From CAXQUZ01 sp942491145 (GTDB lineage: Bacteria; Myxococcota_A; UBA796; UBA2385), in the NCBI GenBank assembly GCA_942491145.1, contig CALOBC010000040.1, forward strand, positions 62,001 to 126,000: DNA of 64,000 nt. Reading direction: 5' to 3'. Position 1 is the stretch's first letter. Each line of letters begins with the position of its first letter. The notes under the pieces are model-generated. The model made no database searches and was not told the origin of the DNA. It saw only the letters and a list, made by a program, of their open reading frames with translations. The position numbers were made by a program, and so were the translations under genes. Of this stretch, positions 32,109 to 40,320 are shown in pieces.

Positions 32109-34160
32109 CTACTCGTTGACGATGACGTCCCGCTCATCTCTCAAGAGCTTCCAGTAGTCGACCTTCTCGGCGTCCATGGCCCCCGACTTGAGCCACAGGG
32201 CAGGGTCGGTGCGGCCGTCCATCGACTGGGTCCAGCGGGTGCGCAGCTGGGCTTGCGTGGGGGCGAGTGCCGCTGGAGTTGCGGCGGGGTTCCAGTCCAG
32301 ATCGGCGAAGCGTGGGTCTTGTCGAAGTCGGCTGCGGGCGATGGTGCGCACGGCCACGTAGGGATCGTCGACCAGCTCCACCAGCAGCCCCGCAGGCCAT
32401 TCCGCACCGCTCGCTTCGAGGGCCGCCGGCCAGCCCAGGTGCCATGCCCACACGGCCCGCTGTGCGGCGTCCCCGCGCAAGCCCTGATCGATGGACTGGG
32501 GGGCCTTCTGGGGTGGAATGGCGCTCGCTTGACCGTACCACTCGCCCATGTGCTCGGCGGACCACGCAAGGGACTTGTCGAGGTGGCACAGGTTGCAAGC
32601 CAGCGGCCGTCCGGAGTCGGCACTGGACGTGGCCGTGGGGGCATCCACCCGGTGGGCGCGCATCACCGTCAGCAGTCCGATGGTGGTGTGGGGCATGTGG
32701 CAGTTGAGGCACCGGGCGCCCGTTGATGCGGTGGGGTGGTGGGTGTGGTCCTCCGTGGCCTTGTCGGTGTGGCAGTCCACGCAGACTTGCTCGCCAGCGG
32801 GGCTCTCGCCGGTGGCGCTGGGCTTGAGCTGGTCGTTGGGATCGGCGCCGTGCATCTGGTGGCAGCTCATGCACGTCATGCCGCCCTGGGTGGTGCAGGG
32901 GCTCGCGTCGAGGCCGTTGAGGTCCCGGCCGGCGATGCGCACGGTGCCGTCCCGCCAGAAGGCATTGCGGAGCACGTTGGGCTCGGCGTCCAGGGCGTCT
33001 CGGGCCCCCGGCGGCAGGTCGGCGGCGTGGTCTTCGTCGGCCCACTGCCACACATGGGCGACGGCGTTGAGGTCGTCACCGGGGGTGTAGTGATCGGGCA
33101 AGGGGCCGTCAGTGAGGGGCTCCAGCTCGGCGTGGCACTGGCCACACACCCCGTTGGCCCGCTCAGGCGACAGCTCCGTTGGCTGGATGATGTCGTCCAC
33201 GTCGGTCAGCCCGAGGTGGGCGGCGTAGCGGGACACGGGGCCTTGGTGGCGGCTGGCGTGGGCACGGCCGGGGCCATGGCAGGCCTCACACGCGATGCCC
33301 AGCTCCACGACAGAAGCGTCAGCGACGGCGTTCTCGCTGTCCCATGAGCTGAAGGGCTCGACGCTATGGCACCGGTCACACCCGCTGGACCAGCCCTCGG
33401 TGTAGGGCTGGTCTTCGGTCACTTCGACGGGCGGCTGCAGGAAGCTGTCCTCTTCGTGGATCCAGCGCTGCTCCCGCACGAACCAAGCAAAGGGCAGCTG
33501 GGCGAGGCGGTCGGTGTGCTGCAGGGCCTGGACATAGGCGAGCAGGGCCACGCGGTCTTGGGCACCCAGGCCGCTCTGGGCCATGAGGTGCGTGTCGTCG
33601 ACGTGGTCATCGCTCAGCAGGTGGGACTGGAGCAGCGACCGGGACAAGCGGCGGCTGTCGAGGCTGACCTTGTCCTCGCTGTGGCAGCTCTCGCAGCGGG
33701 CCTTGAAGAGTGCGGCGCCGGCGGACTGGTCGGTGAACGTCCAGGGCAGGGCCATCCAGTAGAGCTGGAGGTGGTGGCTGCCGGTGGTCATCACGACAGG
33801 CACTTGCCAGCGCTGGTCGGCCCGGACGCCGGTGCTGCCCATCGCGGGAACATCAACCATGAAGGCATCCCCGTCCCGGTACAGCCGAGTGCGGCGGCCG
33901 TCTCGCTCCAGATAGACCTCGTCCCAGGGGGCCAGCACGGTGGTGGCGTTGGCGGGCTGGGTCATCTGGCGGTGGTGGCTGCGGTGCCAGCTCTCCCACT
34001 CGGCAGGGTGGCAGCTGCGGCATGCCGATGACGCGACAAAGTCCTCGGATGCGGGATCTTCGGCCGTGGTCGTGCGGTCGCCGGGCCGCTGGGTCTCGGG
34101 CGGGGACGCAGGACCGCAGGCGGCGAGGGCGAGCAGCAGGGCTGGGACGGAGTGGCGCAC
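32109..34160 (-). CDS. Nine-haem c-type cytochrome lipoprotein
   Basis: I choose the GTG at 34160 (683 aa) because it gives a type II signal peptide with lipobox LALAAC (Cys15); a GTG at 34202 is an alternative. Nine CxxCH motifs bind c haems: CRSCH (47-51), CESCH, CDRCH, CEACH, CGQCH, CMSCH, CVDCH, CLNCH and CNLCH. Many additional His residues (HRSHHRQM, HMAQSG, CHMPHT) could serve as the sixth ligands. The haem spacing, with long gaps early and close spacing late, resembles the cytochrome c554/multihaem oxidoreductase superfamily. A haemless C-terminal part of about 140 residues has HEAT-like helices (PYVAVRTIARSRL). It is likely at the outer or inner membrane surface in electron transfer; substrate unknown. 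Confidence 0.9.
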   Translation of the reverse strand: MRHSVPALLLALAACGPASPPETQRPGDRTTTAEDPASEDFVASSACRSCHPAEWESWHRSHHRQMTQPANATTVLAPWDEVYLERDGRRTRLYRDGDAFMVDVPAMGSTGVRADQRWQVPVVMTTGSHHLQLYWMALPWTFTDQSAGAALFKARCESCHSEDKVSLDSRRLSRSLLQSHLLSDDHVDDTHLMAQSGLGAQDRVALLAYVQALQHTDRLAQLPFAWFVREQRWIHEEDSFLQPPVEVTEDQPYTEGWSSGCDRCHSVEPFSSWDSENAVADASVVELGIACEACHGPGRAHASRHQGPVSRYAAHLGLTDVDDIIQPTELSPERANGVCGQCHAELEPLTDGPLPDHYTPGDDLNAVAHVWQWADEDHAADLPPGARDALDAEPNVLRNAFWRDGTVRIAGRDLNGLDASPCTTQGGMTCMSCHQMHGADPNDQLKPSATGESPAGEQVCVDCHTDKATEDHTHHPTASTGARCLNCHMPHTTIGLLTVMRAHRVDAPTATSSADSGRPLACNLCHLDKSLAWSAEHMGEWYGQASAIPPQKAPQSIDQGLRGDAAQRAVWAWHLGWPAALEASGAEWPAGLLVELVDDPYVAVRTIARSRLRQDPRFADLDWNPAATPAALAPTQAQLRTRWTQSMDGRTDPALWLKSGAMDAEKVDYWKLLRDERDVIVNE

Positions 34161-34268
34161 CGGGGGCAGGTAACCGCTGGTCCTGGGGCCGGCGTGGTGC
34201 ACGGTGACGGGGCGCAGGTCGGGGGTGGGTCGGGCATCGGCTGGGCCGGGGGACCGTTAGGATGGGGC

Positions 34269-34952
34269 ATGTCTGTTGCGCGCTCGCCCCTGTTGCTGTC
34301 GATGGTCGTGTGGGGCCTGGGGTGCACCGTGGAGAAGGCGCGCGACAGCGGCACGGTGGTGCGGTGCGGGGGCGATGCCGCGCCCCAGACCATCGAAGAA
34401 GCGGTCGAGGTGATCAACGCATTGCCAGCGCCCGTGGATGGACCTTGCTTTGTGCGCAGCCTGGCCCGTCCGTTGGTGGTGGTGGCCTCTTCCAGCATCG
34501 TCTCGGCCCAGCCGGCGGTGGGAGAAGCCCGTCCCCGGCTGTTCATTCAGTCGGGGCCACTGATGATGACCTTGGTGCCCGCGGGCACGGGTGCAAATTT
34601 GCTTGAGTTTGGTGAGCGGTACGTTGATGACCTGACCCGCAAGGGTGAGCTGGTGTTGCCGGTGGAGGCCCCGCTGGCGCTGGATGCACCGTTCACGCGG
34701 GTGGCCCATGAGACCTATGGCTCGACGTGTGCGGTGTGCCATCGGCGCCAAGATGCCCATCCCGACGGTGGAACGGTGAGCGAGGCGATTCGTCCCGAGG
34801 GCTGGTACGACGTGCCTTTGGACGAGCTGGCCCACGAGGCGGCCCGGTGTGAAGGGGAGGGCTGTGCGTTGCTGGAAGCGGTGTTTGAGGACGAGGTGGT
34901 CCCGGGCAGCTTCCCGGAGCACTGGCCGACGGTGCGGGATCTGGTGCGTTGA
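34269..34952 (+). CDS. Monohaem lipoprotein, probable c-type cytochrome
   Basis: The ATG at 34269 lies just after TAGGATGGGG and gives 227 residues. A type II signal peptide has a lipobox ending in GLGC (Cys19). A mixed alpha/beta domain follows (TIEEAVEVINALPAP, RPLVVVASSSI), then one CxxCH haem motif at Cys154-His158 (STCAVCHRR). A second Cys pair (RCEGEGC) lies near 199. The divergent position next to the nine-haem cytochrome suggests partnership in one electron-transfer chain. The region upstream of the haem motif has no family match that I recognise. Only 108 bases separate the two genes, so they may share control. Confidence 0.78.
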   Translation: MSVARSPLLLSMVVWGLGCTVEKARDSGTVVRCGGDAAPQTIEEAVEVINALPAPVDGPCFVRSLARPLVVVASSSIVSAQPAVGEARPRLFIQSGPLMMTLVPAGTGANLLEFGERYVDDLTRKGELVLPVEAPLALDAPFTRVAHETYGSTCAVCHRRQDAHPDGGTVSEAIRPEGWYDVPLDELAHEAARCEGEGCALLEAVFEDEVVPGSFPEHWPTVRDLVR

Positions 34953-35164
34953 GGACGGGGTCGGGCGCTGTGGTGGATGGTTGGTGAGGGTTCGGTGGGG
35001 GTGGTTGGGGCATGGATGGCAGCCATCGTCTCCGTTTGGGCCGGCGCGGGTGAGAGGCGGACCGATGCGCATGAAACGCCAGCATGGGTGTGCGGGTGCG
35101 GTGCGCCGTCAATGAAGATGATGACTGAGTGGACGTTTTCGTGCGGTGTCCACGCCCAGCAACC

Positions 35165-36595
35165 CTACTCGCCTCCCCCAACAACTCGCCCGGTGTCCGG
35201 CATCGGCCGGTCCGCCGGGTCCACCAAGCCCAGCCAACCCACCAATGCATCGACCAGCGTTGTCGCCCGTGCTTCGGCCCGGTCACTGCGGGCCTGGACC
35301 TCCAAGAAGCCCGCCGCCACGCGCACATGGGCCATGCCGCCACCGATCTCCGGGCGACCCTCCACCCAACCCACGACACCCCGGCCCAGCTGGGCCGCGG
35401 TGGCCCCGTCGAACCAAGGCGTGCCCGTGTTCGCCAGGACCTCGGCGACCAGGGCGGGATCGGTGCCCAACACAAGCACGCCCGGGGACGCGCCCAGCTC
35501 GAGGCCCGCGCCGAAGGGCAATAAGTGACCGCCGGGGGCCGCGCGCAGCTCGGATGTGCTGCGGCCGCCAGAGCGAGCGACACTGCGCAGAATGTCGATA
35601 GACCCGGGAATCTCACCGGAGTTGGTGCGCACCGGGAGCACCATCAGTGTCGCGGCGCTGGTGCTGCCCTTAAACGTGGCCAGGGTCACGCCGGGCACGA
35701 GCACCAAGCCGGAGCGTGAGGGCACCAGTGCGCCCACAATGCCGAGCCGGTGGGGGAGCTGAGAGCGCTGCAGCCACGGCTGGCCGGTGGCTTCGCTGGG
35801 GCTGACCATCACAAGCTGCACGGACGATGGGGCCCGACCGGTCTTGGGCGCCGTCGGTGCGATGGTGCCGGGCTGGGCGCCTTGCCCGGGGGCGAGTCGA
35901 CGCCAGATGGCCGGTGTGGACGGGCCGTGGGGCATCAGCAGCAGCCGCTGTTCTTCCTCGTCTGGGCCACCCGGCGTGGCCCCCACGTGCACCACGGGGC
36001 TGCGCGCAAACACAAGGCAGCCGCTGGCCTTGGGCAGGTCGCCCAGCATCAGCCCGAGCCCTTCGGTGGGGGCGTGATCGGGGGCCACGCCGGGGCTGCG
36101 AATGTCGATGTAGTGGACGTTGTTGCTCTCTTCCACCCGCACCCGAATGGGCTCGCCGCCCACGTCCAACATCCACGGACCGCCGGGCGCACCGATGGCC
36201 TTGGGCAGCACGGCCTTCATCACCACGTCCGCGCTGCGGGCGTTGCGCAGCGGGATCAGGGCGTGGGTGGCCCCGCCCGCATCGACCACAAGGTCCATGG
36301 GCGCGGTGCTGTGGAGGGCGTCCCGCGCGGCCCAGGGCGCTTCCCACGCCGCGGCCAACACCCGGTGCCCGGATGCAGAAGTCGCTGGGTAGCCCGCGAG
36401 TGCAGGCACCGCGGCCCAGTCACCTGGGGGGTTCGGCAGTCTGGACAGCTCCGTGCACCGCGCCCGCATGCGGGGGAGGGTGTCTCCCGCGGCATCTTGG
36501 CGCAGTGGCGCGGCGAGGTCCACGTCCGCCGCCCGACCGTCGGCGATGCCGAAGGCCACGAGAGACAGGCCGAGCAGTGCAGCAGGAACAGGCAT
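35165..36595 (-). CDS. Exported protein of unknown function
   Basis: The frame continues into the divergent gene, but the ATG at 36595 begins a good signal peptide (PAALLGLSLVAFGIADGRA), giving 476 residues. The mature protein is Ala/Gly/Val-rich with alternating strands and helices. It carries phrases such as TELSRLPNPPGDWAAVPALAGYP and DILRSVARSGGRSTSELRA, and one free-looking Cys in ASGCLVFARS. It resembles DUF3352-type exported proteins only in general texture. No catalytic or binding motif is visible. It is divergent from the HerA-like gene, 82 bases apart. I do not recognise a function. Confidence 0.72.
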   Translation of the reverse strand: MPVPAALLGLSLVAFGIADGRAADVDLAAPLRQDAAGDTLPRMRARCTELSRLPNPPGDWAAVPALAGYPATSASGHRVLAAAWEAPWAARDALHSTAPMDLVVDAGGATHALIPLRNARSADVVMKAVLPKAIGAPGGPWMLDVGGEPIRVRVEESNNVHYIDIRSPGVAPDHAPTEGLGLMLGDLPKASGCLVFARSPVVHVGATPGGPDEEEQRLLLMPHGPSTPAIWRRLAPGQGAQPGTIAPTAPKTGRAPSSVQLVMVSPSEATGQPWLQRSQLPHRLGIVGALVPSRSGLVLVPGVTLATFKGSTSAATLMVLPVRTNSGEIPGSIDILRSVARSGGRSTSELRAAPGGHLLPFGAGLELGASPGVLVLGTDPALVAEVLANTGTPWFDGATAAQLGRGVVGWVEGRPEIGGGMAHVRVAAGFLEVQARSDRAEARATTLVDALVGWLGLVDPADRPMPDTGRVVGGGE

Positions 36596-36648
36596 GGGGT
36601 CCCGGTATCGCGCCACTGCCCCGGCGGGGGGCGGGCGTCCTCCTGCGG

Positions 36649-36654
36649 TACAAC
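36649..36654 (+). promoter_or_regulatory. Possible -10 element TACAAC
   Basis: TGCGGTACAAC lies 29 bases before the GTG start at 36678 in the 82-base divergent gap. It stands out in sequence otherwise nearly free of TA steps. No -35 match. Confidence 0.35.
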
Positions 36655-36677
36655 ATGCGGCCTCCGGAGGTCTTCCC

Positions 36678-39179
36678 GTGTCCCAGTATCCTGAGCTCTT
36701 TCTTGGTGGCGTCGTCGAAGAAGGCGGCCCTGACGAGGTCTCTGCACCTTGGCACCTGCGTGCGGACCGGCTGCGCACCCACGCGGTGGTCGTCGGGATG
36801 ACCGGCTCTGGCAAGACCGGGCTCAGCCTGGTGCTGCTCGAAGAGCTCGTGCGCGCCGGTGTTCCCATCGTGGCCATCGATCCCAAGGGCGACATCGGCA
36901 GCCTGGGGTTGTTGTTTCCGGACCTCAGCGAAGAAGGCTTTGGCCCGTGGGTGGAAGGTGGCGCTGGGGCTGAGGTGGCCGCTCGGTGGAAGAAGGGCCT
37001 CGACGGCTGGGGACTGGGGGCGAGCGACGTAGCGGGCCTGCGGGACCGGCTGGACCTGCGCTTGCACACCCCCGGCAGCAGCGCGGGCATCGGCGTGAAC
37101 GTGCTGGGGTCTTTTCGGAGGCCCTCTGAAGCCGAGCTCCAAGACGCTGAAGGGCGACGGGCGGTGGTCTCGGCCACGGTCTCGGGCTTGCTGGGGCTCG
37201 CGGGACGCACAGCGGACCCGGTGCGGGACCCGGCCCATGTGGTGCTGTCCAAGATCCTCGACGATGCGTGGGAGCGTGGCGAAGATCCCGATCTGGAAGC
37301 CATTGTCTTGGCGCTGGTCGACCCGCCCTTTCAGCGCGTGGGTGTGTTTCCGGTGGACCGCTTCTTCCCGCCGGACGACCGGATGGACCTCGCGATGTCG
37401 CTCAACGCCGTGCTGGCCTCCCCGGGCTTCGCGGCGTGGCGTCAAGGTGTGGCCCTCGATGTGGATCGGATGTTTGCGCGGCCCGAGGACAACGGCGGTC
37501 GCACGCCGGTCAGTGTGTTCTGCCTCAGCCACCTCGATGAGACCCAGCGGGCTTTCTTCCTCAGCTTGCTGCTCGGCCGCATCCAAGCGTGGAGCCGTCG
37601 CCAACCGGGCACCGAGGGCCTTCGGGCAGCGCTGTACTTCGACGAGGTCGCCGGCTGGATGCCCCCCCATCCCCACAACCCGCCGACGAAGGCCCCGCTG
37701 CTCTCCCTGATGAAGCAAGCCCGCGCGGTGGGCCTCGGGGTGGTGCTCGCGACCCAGAACCCCGTGGACCTCGACTACAAGGCGCTGTCCAACGCGGGCG
37801 CGTGGATGATCGGACGGCTGCAGACCGTCCAGGATCGGGAGCGCTTGCTCCAGGGCATCGGCCGTCGAGACCTGGACAGCACCGTGCAAGGGCTGGACAA
37901 GAGACGCTTCTTGGTGCACATCACGGGCAAAGACACGGCGGTCATCGGCAGCCGTCACGCGATGTGCTATCTGCGGGGTCCGCTGACGCCGGTGGAGATC
38001 GCTCGACTCAACGAGAATGCTCATTCTGACGCTGTTATGGGGCAGACAGCTCCCGCTGCGCCGCCGCCTGTGCCCCCTCGGGTGGGGGTTGCCGGTCCGC
38101 CCCCTGTGCCCCCCCGCCGGGGGCCCCCGCCGGTCCCGCCCCGTCGCAGCGCGAGTCCTCCCCCGGTGCCGCCGGTGTCGCCGAGCAGTGCGCCGCCTCC
38201 CGTGCCGCCCATTCCCACGGCCAGTGCGGTGGACGATGGGTTGTTGCCGGCCCCACCGATGGGGGCGCTCGGCTTTGTGGACCCTCGAGTGGTGTTTTCC
38301 GCCAAGCTGGACGGTGCGTTTGTGGACCATGCCGAGCCCGCGCGGGCCGATGGCATCCAAGTGTGGCGACCGGCCCTGATGGCGGAGCTTCACCTGCGCT
38401 TCGATGAAGACCGGTACGGCTTTGTGTTGGACGAACACCAGCATCGGATCTGGTTCCCGCTGGAGAGCCGCTTGGGGGCCGAACCGAAGTTGGTGGCGTT
38501 TGCCGCCGGCGACCTCTTGGACCGGGCCCCTGCGGGAGGCCGCTACGCCCCCGTGCCGGCCTGGTGTGATGAGAGCACCGAGATGCGAGCCCTGGAGAAG
38601 GCCGTCTCTGACGATGTGTACCGCACCGAGAGCCGCAGTGCCTTCGTCCACAAGGGACTCAAGCTGCACAGTGCGGTGGGTGAGTCTCGGGAAGCCTTTG
38701 AGGCGCGGGCACGGAAGGCCGCGGGTGAGGCCGCCGACGCCGAGATCGCCAAGCTGCAGGACCGGTTCGAGAAGGCGGCCCAGCGGATCGAGACGAAGGT
38801 CGCAAAGGTTGAAGACCGCATTGTGGCCCAAGAGGGCATTGTCCAAGCCCGCAAGACCGAAGAGATGGTGGGCATCGGAGAGACGGTGCTCAGCTTCTTT
38901 GTGGGCCGCACGCGCAGTGTGGGCACGGCGGTGAGGCGGCGGGGCACAACCAACCGGGCGGCGCAGAAGCTGGACGGGCTGGAGAACGATCTGGAGCGGG
39001 CCCAGGACGAGGCGAATGCGCTGGCTGAGGCGCTGGCCGAGGAGGTCGCGGCGTTGCGGCAAGAGGCCGAAGATGACGCAGTGGACGGCATTGAGGGCAA
39101 GGACGTACGGCTGGAGCGCACCGACATCCGGGTGGCCCGGTTTGGGATCGTGTGGATCCCCGTGGGTCGTCGGGTCTGA
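36678..39179 (+). CDS. HerA/FtsK-class ATPase with Pro-rich linker and coiled-coil tail
   Basis: The GTG at 36678 follows GGAGG and gives 833 residues. The first 450 residues are a HerA-type (COG0433) P-loop ATPase. Walker A is GMTGSGKTG at 40-48, Walker B is in ALYFDEVAGWMPP, and the sensor region is VLATQNPVDLDYKALSNAG. These proteins act as hexameric pumps on DNA or other polymers. A proline-rich linker (VPPR and PPVPP repeats) spans about 457-517. A new globular domain follows, with HLRFDEDRYGFVLDEHQ. The last 170 residues are a charged coiled coil, about 670-810. HerA relatives with DUF853 domains occur in phage-defence and DNA-repair operons, but no nuclease or partner gene adjoins this one. 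The tail is unusual. Confidence 0.85.
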   Translation: MSQYPELFLGGVVEEGGPDEVSAPWHLRADRLRTHAVVVGMTGSGKTGLSLVLLEELVRAGVPIVAIDPKGDIGSLGLLFPDLSEEGFGPWVEGGAGAEVAARWKKGLDGWGLGASDVAGLRDRLDLRLHTPGSSAGIGVNVLGSFRRPSEAELQDAEGRRAVVSATVSGLLGLAGRTADPVRDPAHVVLSKILDDAWERGEDPDLEAIVLALVDPPFQRVGVFPVDRFFPPDDRMDLAMSLNAVLASPGFAAWRQGVALDVDRMFARPEDNGGRTPVSVFCLSHLDETQRAFFLSLLLGRIQAWSRRQPGTEGLRAALYFDEVAGWMPPHPHNPPTKAPLLSLMKQARAVGLGVVLATQNPVDLDYKALSNAGAWMIGRLQTVQDRERLLQGIGRRDLDSTVQGLDKRRFLVHITGKDTAVIGSRHAMCYLRGPLTPVEIARLNENAHSDAVMGQTAPAAPPPVPPRVGVAGPPPVPPRRGPPPVPPRRSASPPPVPPVSPSSAPPPVPPIPTASAVDDGLLPAPPMGALGFVDPRVVFSAKLDGAFVDHAEPARADGIQVWRPALMAELHLRFDEDRYGFVLDEHQHRIWFPLESRLGAEPKLVAFAAGDLLDRAPAGGRYAPVPAWCDESTEMRALEKAVSDDVYRTESRSAFVHKGLKLHSAVGESREAFEARARKAAGEAADAEIAKLQDRFEKAAQRIETKVAKVEDRIVAQEGIVQARKTEEMVGIGETVLSFFVGRTRSVGTAVRRRGTTNRAAQKLDGLENDLERAQDEANALAEALAEEVAALRQEAEDDAVDGIEGKDVRLERTDIRVARFGIVWIPVGRRV

Positions 39180-39524
39180 GGCGCGACGGGTGCCCGAGAC
39201 CTGATCTCGCGCACCTCACCGCTCGCGAGCGGCCGCCGGGCTGGGGAGGGGCGTCCGGCGGCTGTGCTGATGGCGATGGGGCGCACCGGCGCTTCCCTGC
39301 TTGGTGAGGTCGGCGGCTGGGGCCCCGCTCGCTCTTTCGGATGGACCTGCCCTGCGGCACTGCCGCTCGCCGCCGGTCGAGCGGGGCCTCCGCTGTGCTT
39401 GCACGGACCGGGGGAGCGGCCCGTGGGTGCACGGGGAGGGCGGGGGCGGCCGGTGCGTCAATGTGCCACATGGCGGCTGACAGTGGGACTTGTGATGGGA
39501 GGCGGGAACCCGAGGACCCGGCCC
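39180..39524. other. Gap of 345 bases without a recognised gene
   Basis: This stretch lies between the HerA-like gene and a small lipoprotein gene on the other strand. It holds two short inverted repeats, CGAGA-N5-TCTCG at about 39195-39209 and the 14-base palindrome CCGCTCGCGAGCGG at 39219-39232. Neither is followed by a T run. Short frames on both strands (for example 39216-39461 minus) are low-complexity and have no start signals I trust. I see nothing else in it. Confidence 0.5.
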
Positions 39525-39740
39525 TCACATGTCCATGTCTTCCATCATGCAGTGGCTGTCTTCCTCCAAGTCATGGCAGATCATGCCATCGGTCGCACAG
39601 TTGGTCTCCACCGCCTCGCCGCCCTCACACTCGGTGAGCACGTCACCATCGCAGCCGGGCGTGCAGGCCGCGCCGGTGTCATCCTTGTCACCGCAAGCCA
39701 TGAGGGTCAGCAGGGCACCGAGCATCAGTAGCGTTCGCAT
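39525..39740 (-). CDS. Small Cys-rich lipoprotein (71 aa)
   Basis: The ATG at 39740 follows AGAGGAGATGAC. A type II signal peptide ends in lipobox LMAC (Cys16). The mature 56 residues contain six more cysteines in CTPGCDGDVLTECEGG, NCATDGMICHD and HCMMEDMDM. They fit the short disulfide modules often seen in Myxococcota secreted proteins. The C-terminus is rich in Met, Asp and Glu and includes a Cys/His pair; a metal-binding role is possible but unproven. It is divergent from the YtkA-like gene, 70 bases apart, so the two may be controlled together. Confidence 0.75.
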   Translation of the reverse strand: MRTLLMLGALLTLMACGDKDDTGAACTPGCDGDVLTECEGGEAVETNCATDGMICHDLEEDSHCMMEDMDM

Positions 39741-39810
39741 GTCATCTCCTCTGGGGGCAGGACGTCGCCCCGACCCCCGCCACCTCACCCGCAAGCCCAG
39801 CGGGCGCTAC

Positions 39811-40320
39811 GTGGCGAATCGTCGCAGGGGTGTGTGGGCGCTGGGCCTGCTGGTCGCGTGTGTCGAGACCCCGCCCGAGAAAGACAAGGTCCCCGTCGAT
39901 CCCGCCGAGGTGTGGACGGCCGACCAGCGCTACCTCCTGGAGCTCGAGCCCTCCGAGCGACCCTACGTCGCCGGTGATGACGTGGCGCTGGTGACTGTGG
40001 TCTCCGACGGAGACGCCGTCGTCGAGGACGCCACGGTCCGCTTTCGGGCATGGATGCCCGAGCACGGCCACGGGGTGAGCGGCGAGCCCACGGTGGAGAC
40101 CATCGAGCCGGGCACCATCGAAGCACGCTGGACCTTCCCGATGCCCGGGCGGTGGGAGCTCACCCTGAAGGTTGATGGCGTCGACGGCAAGGACAGCGCA
40201 GTGGTGGCCTATGAAGTGGATTGGCGCCCTCGTTCTGCTCGCGGCGCCGCGGCTGGTGTGGGCCGGTGCGTGCTGTGTGGGCTCCACGAGTCCCTTGCCC
40301 ACGCGCCTGGGGGAGTGTGA
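39811..40320 (+). CDS. YtkA/FixH-like lipoprotein
   Basis: A GTG at 39811 begins a type II signal peptide with lipobox LLVAC (Cys17); the frame is open further upstream but only from here does it look like protein. The 169-residue product has one domain that matches the YtkA-like/FixH pattern. It has LEPSERPYVAGDDVALVTVV, then VRFRAWMPEHGHGV with its HGHG motif, and IEARWTFPMPGRWELTLKV. This domain is found in proteins linked to copper delivery and cytochrome oxidase assembly. The last 36 codons overlap the next gene in another frame and look unstructured (Arg/Ala/Gly-rich). The domain itself ends near residue 133. Confidence 0.75.
   Translation: MANRRRGVWALGLLVACVETPPEKDKVPVDPAEVWTADQRYLLELEPSERPYVAGDDVALVTVVSDGDAVVEDATVRFRAWMPEHGHGVSGEPTVETIEPGTIEARWTFPMPGRWELTLKVDGVDGKDSAVVAYEVDWRPRSARGAAAGVGRCVLCGLHESLAHAPGGV

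Noticed and set aside
36420..39062. Open frame of 880 codons on the minus strand
   Set aside because: Antisense to the HerA-like gene, whose P-loop and Walker B are clear; no protein-like features.
39219..39232. CCGCTCGCGAGCGG palindrome as terminator
   Set aside because: It has no T run and the stem is only five base pairs if a loop is allowed. It may be a chance palindrome.
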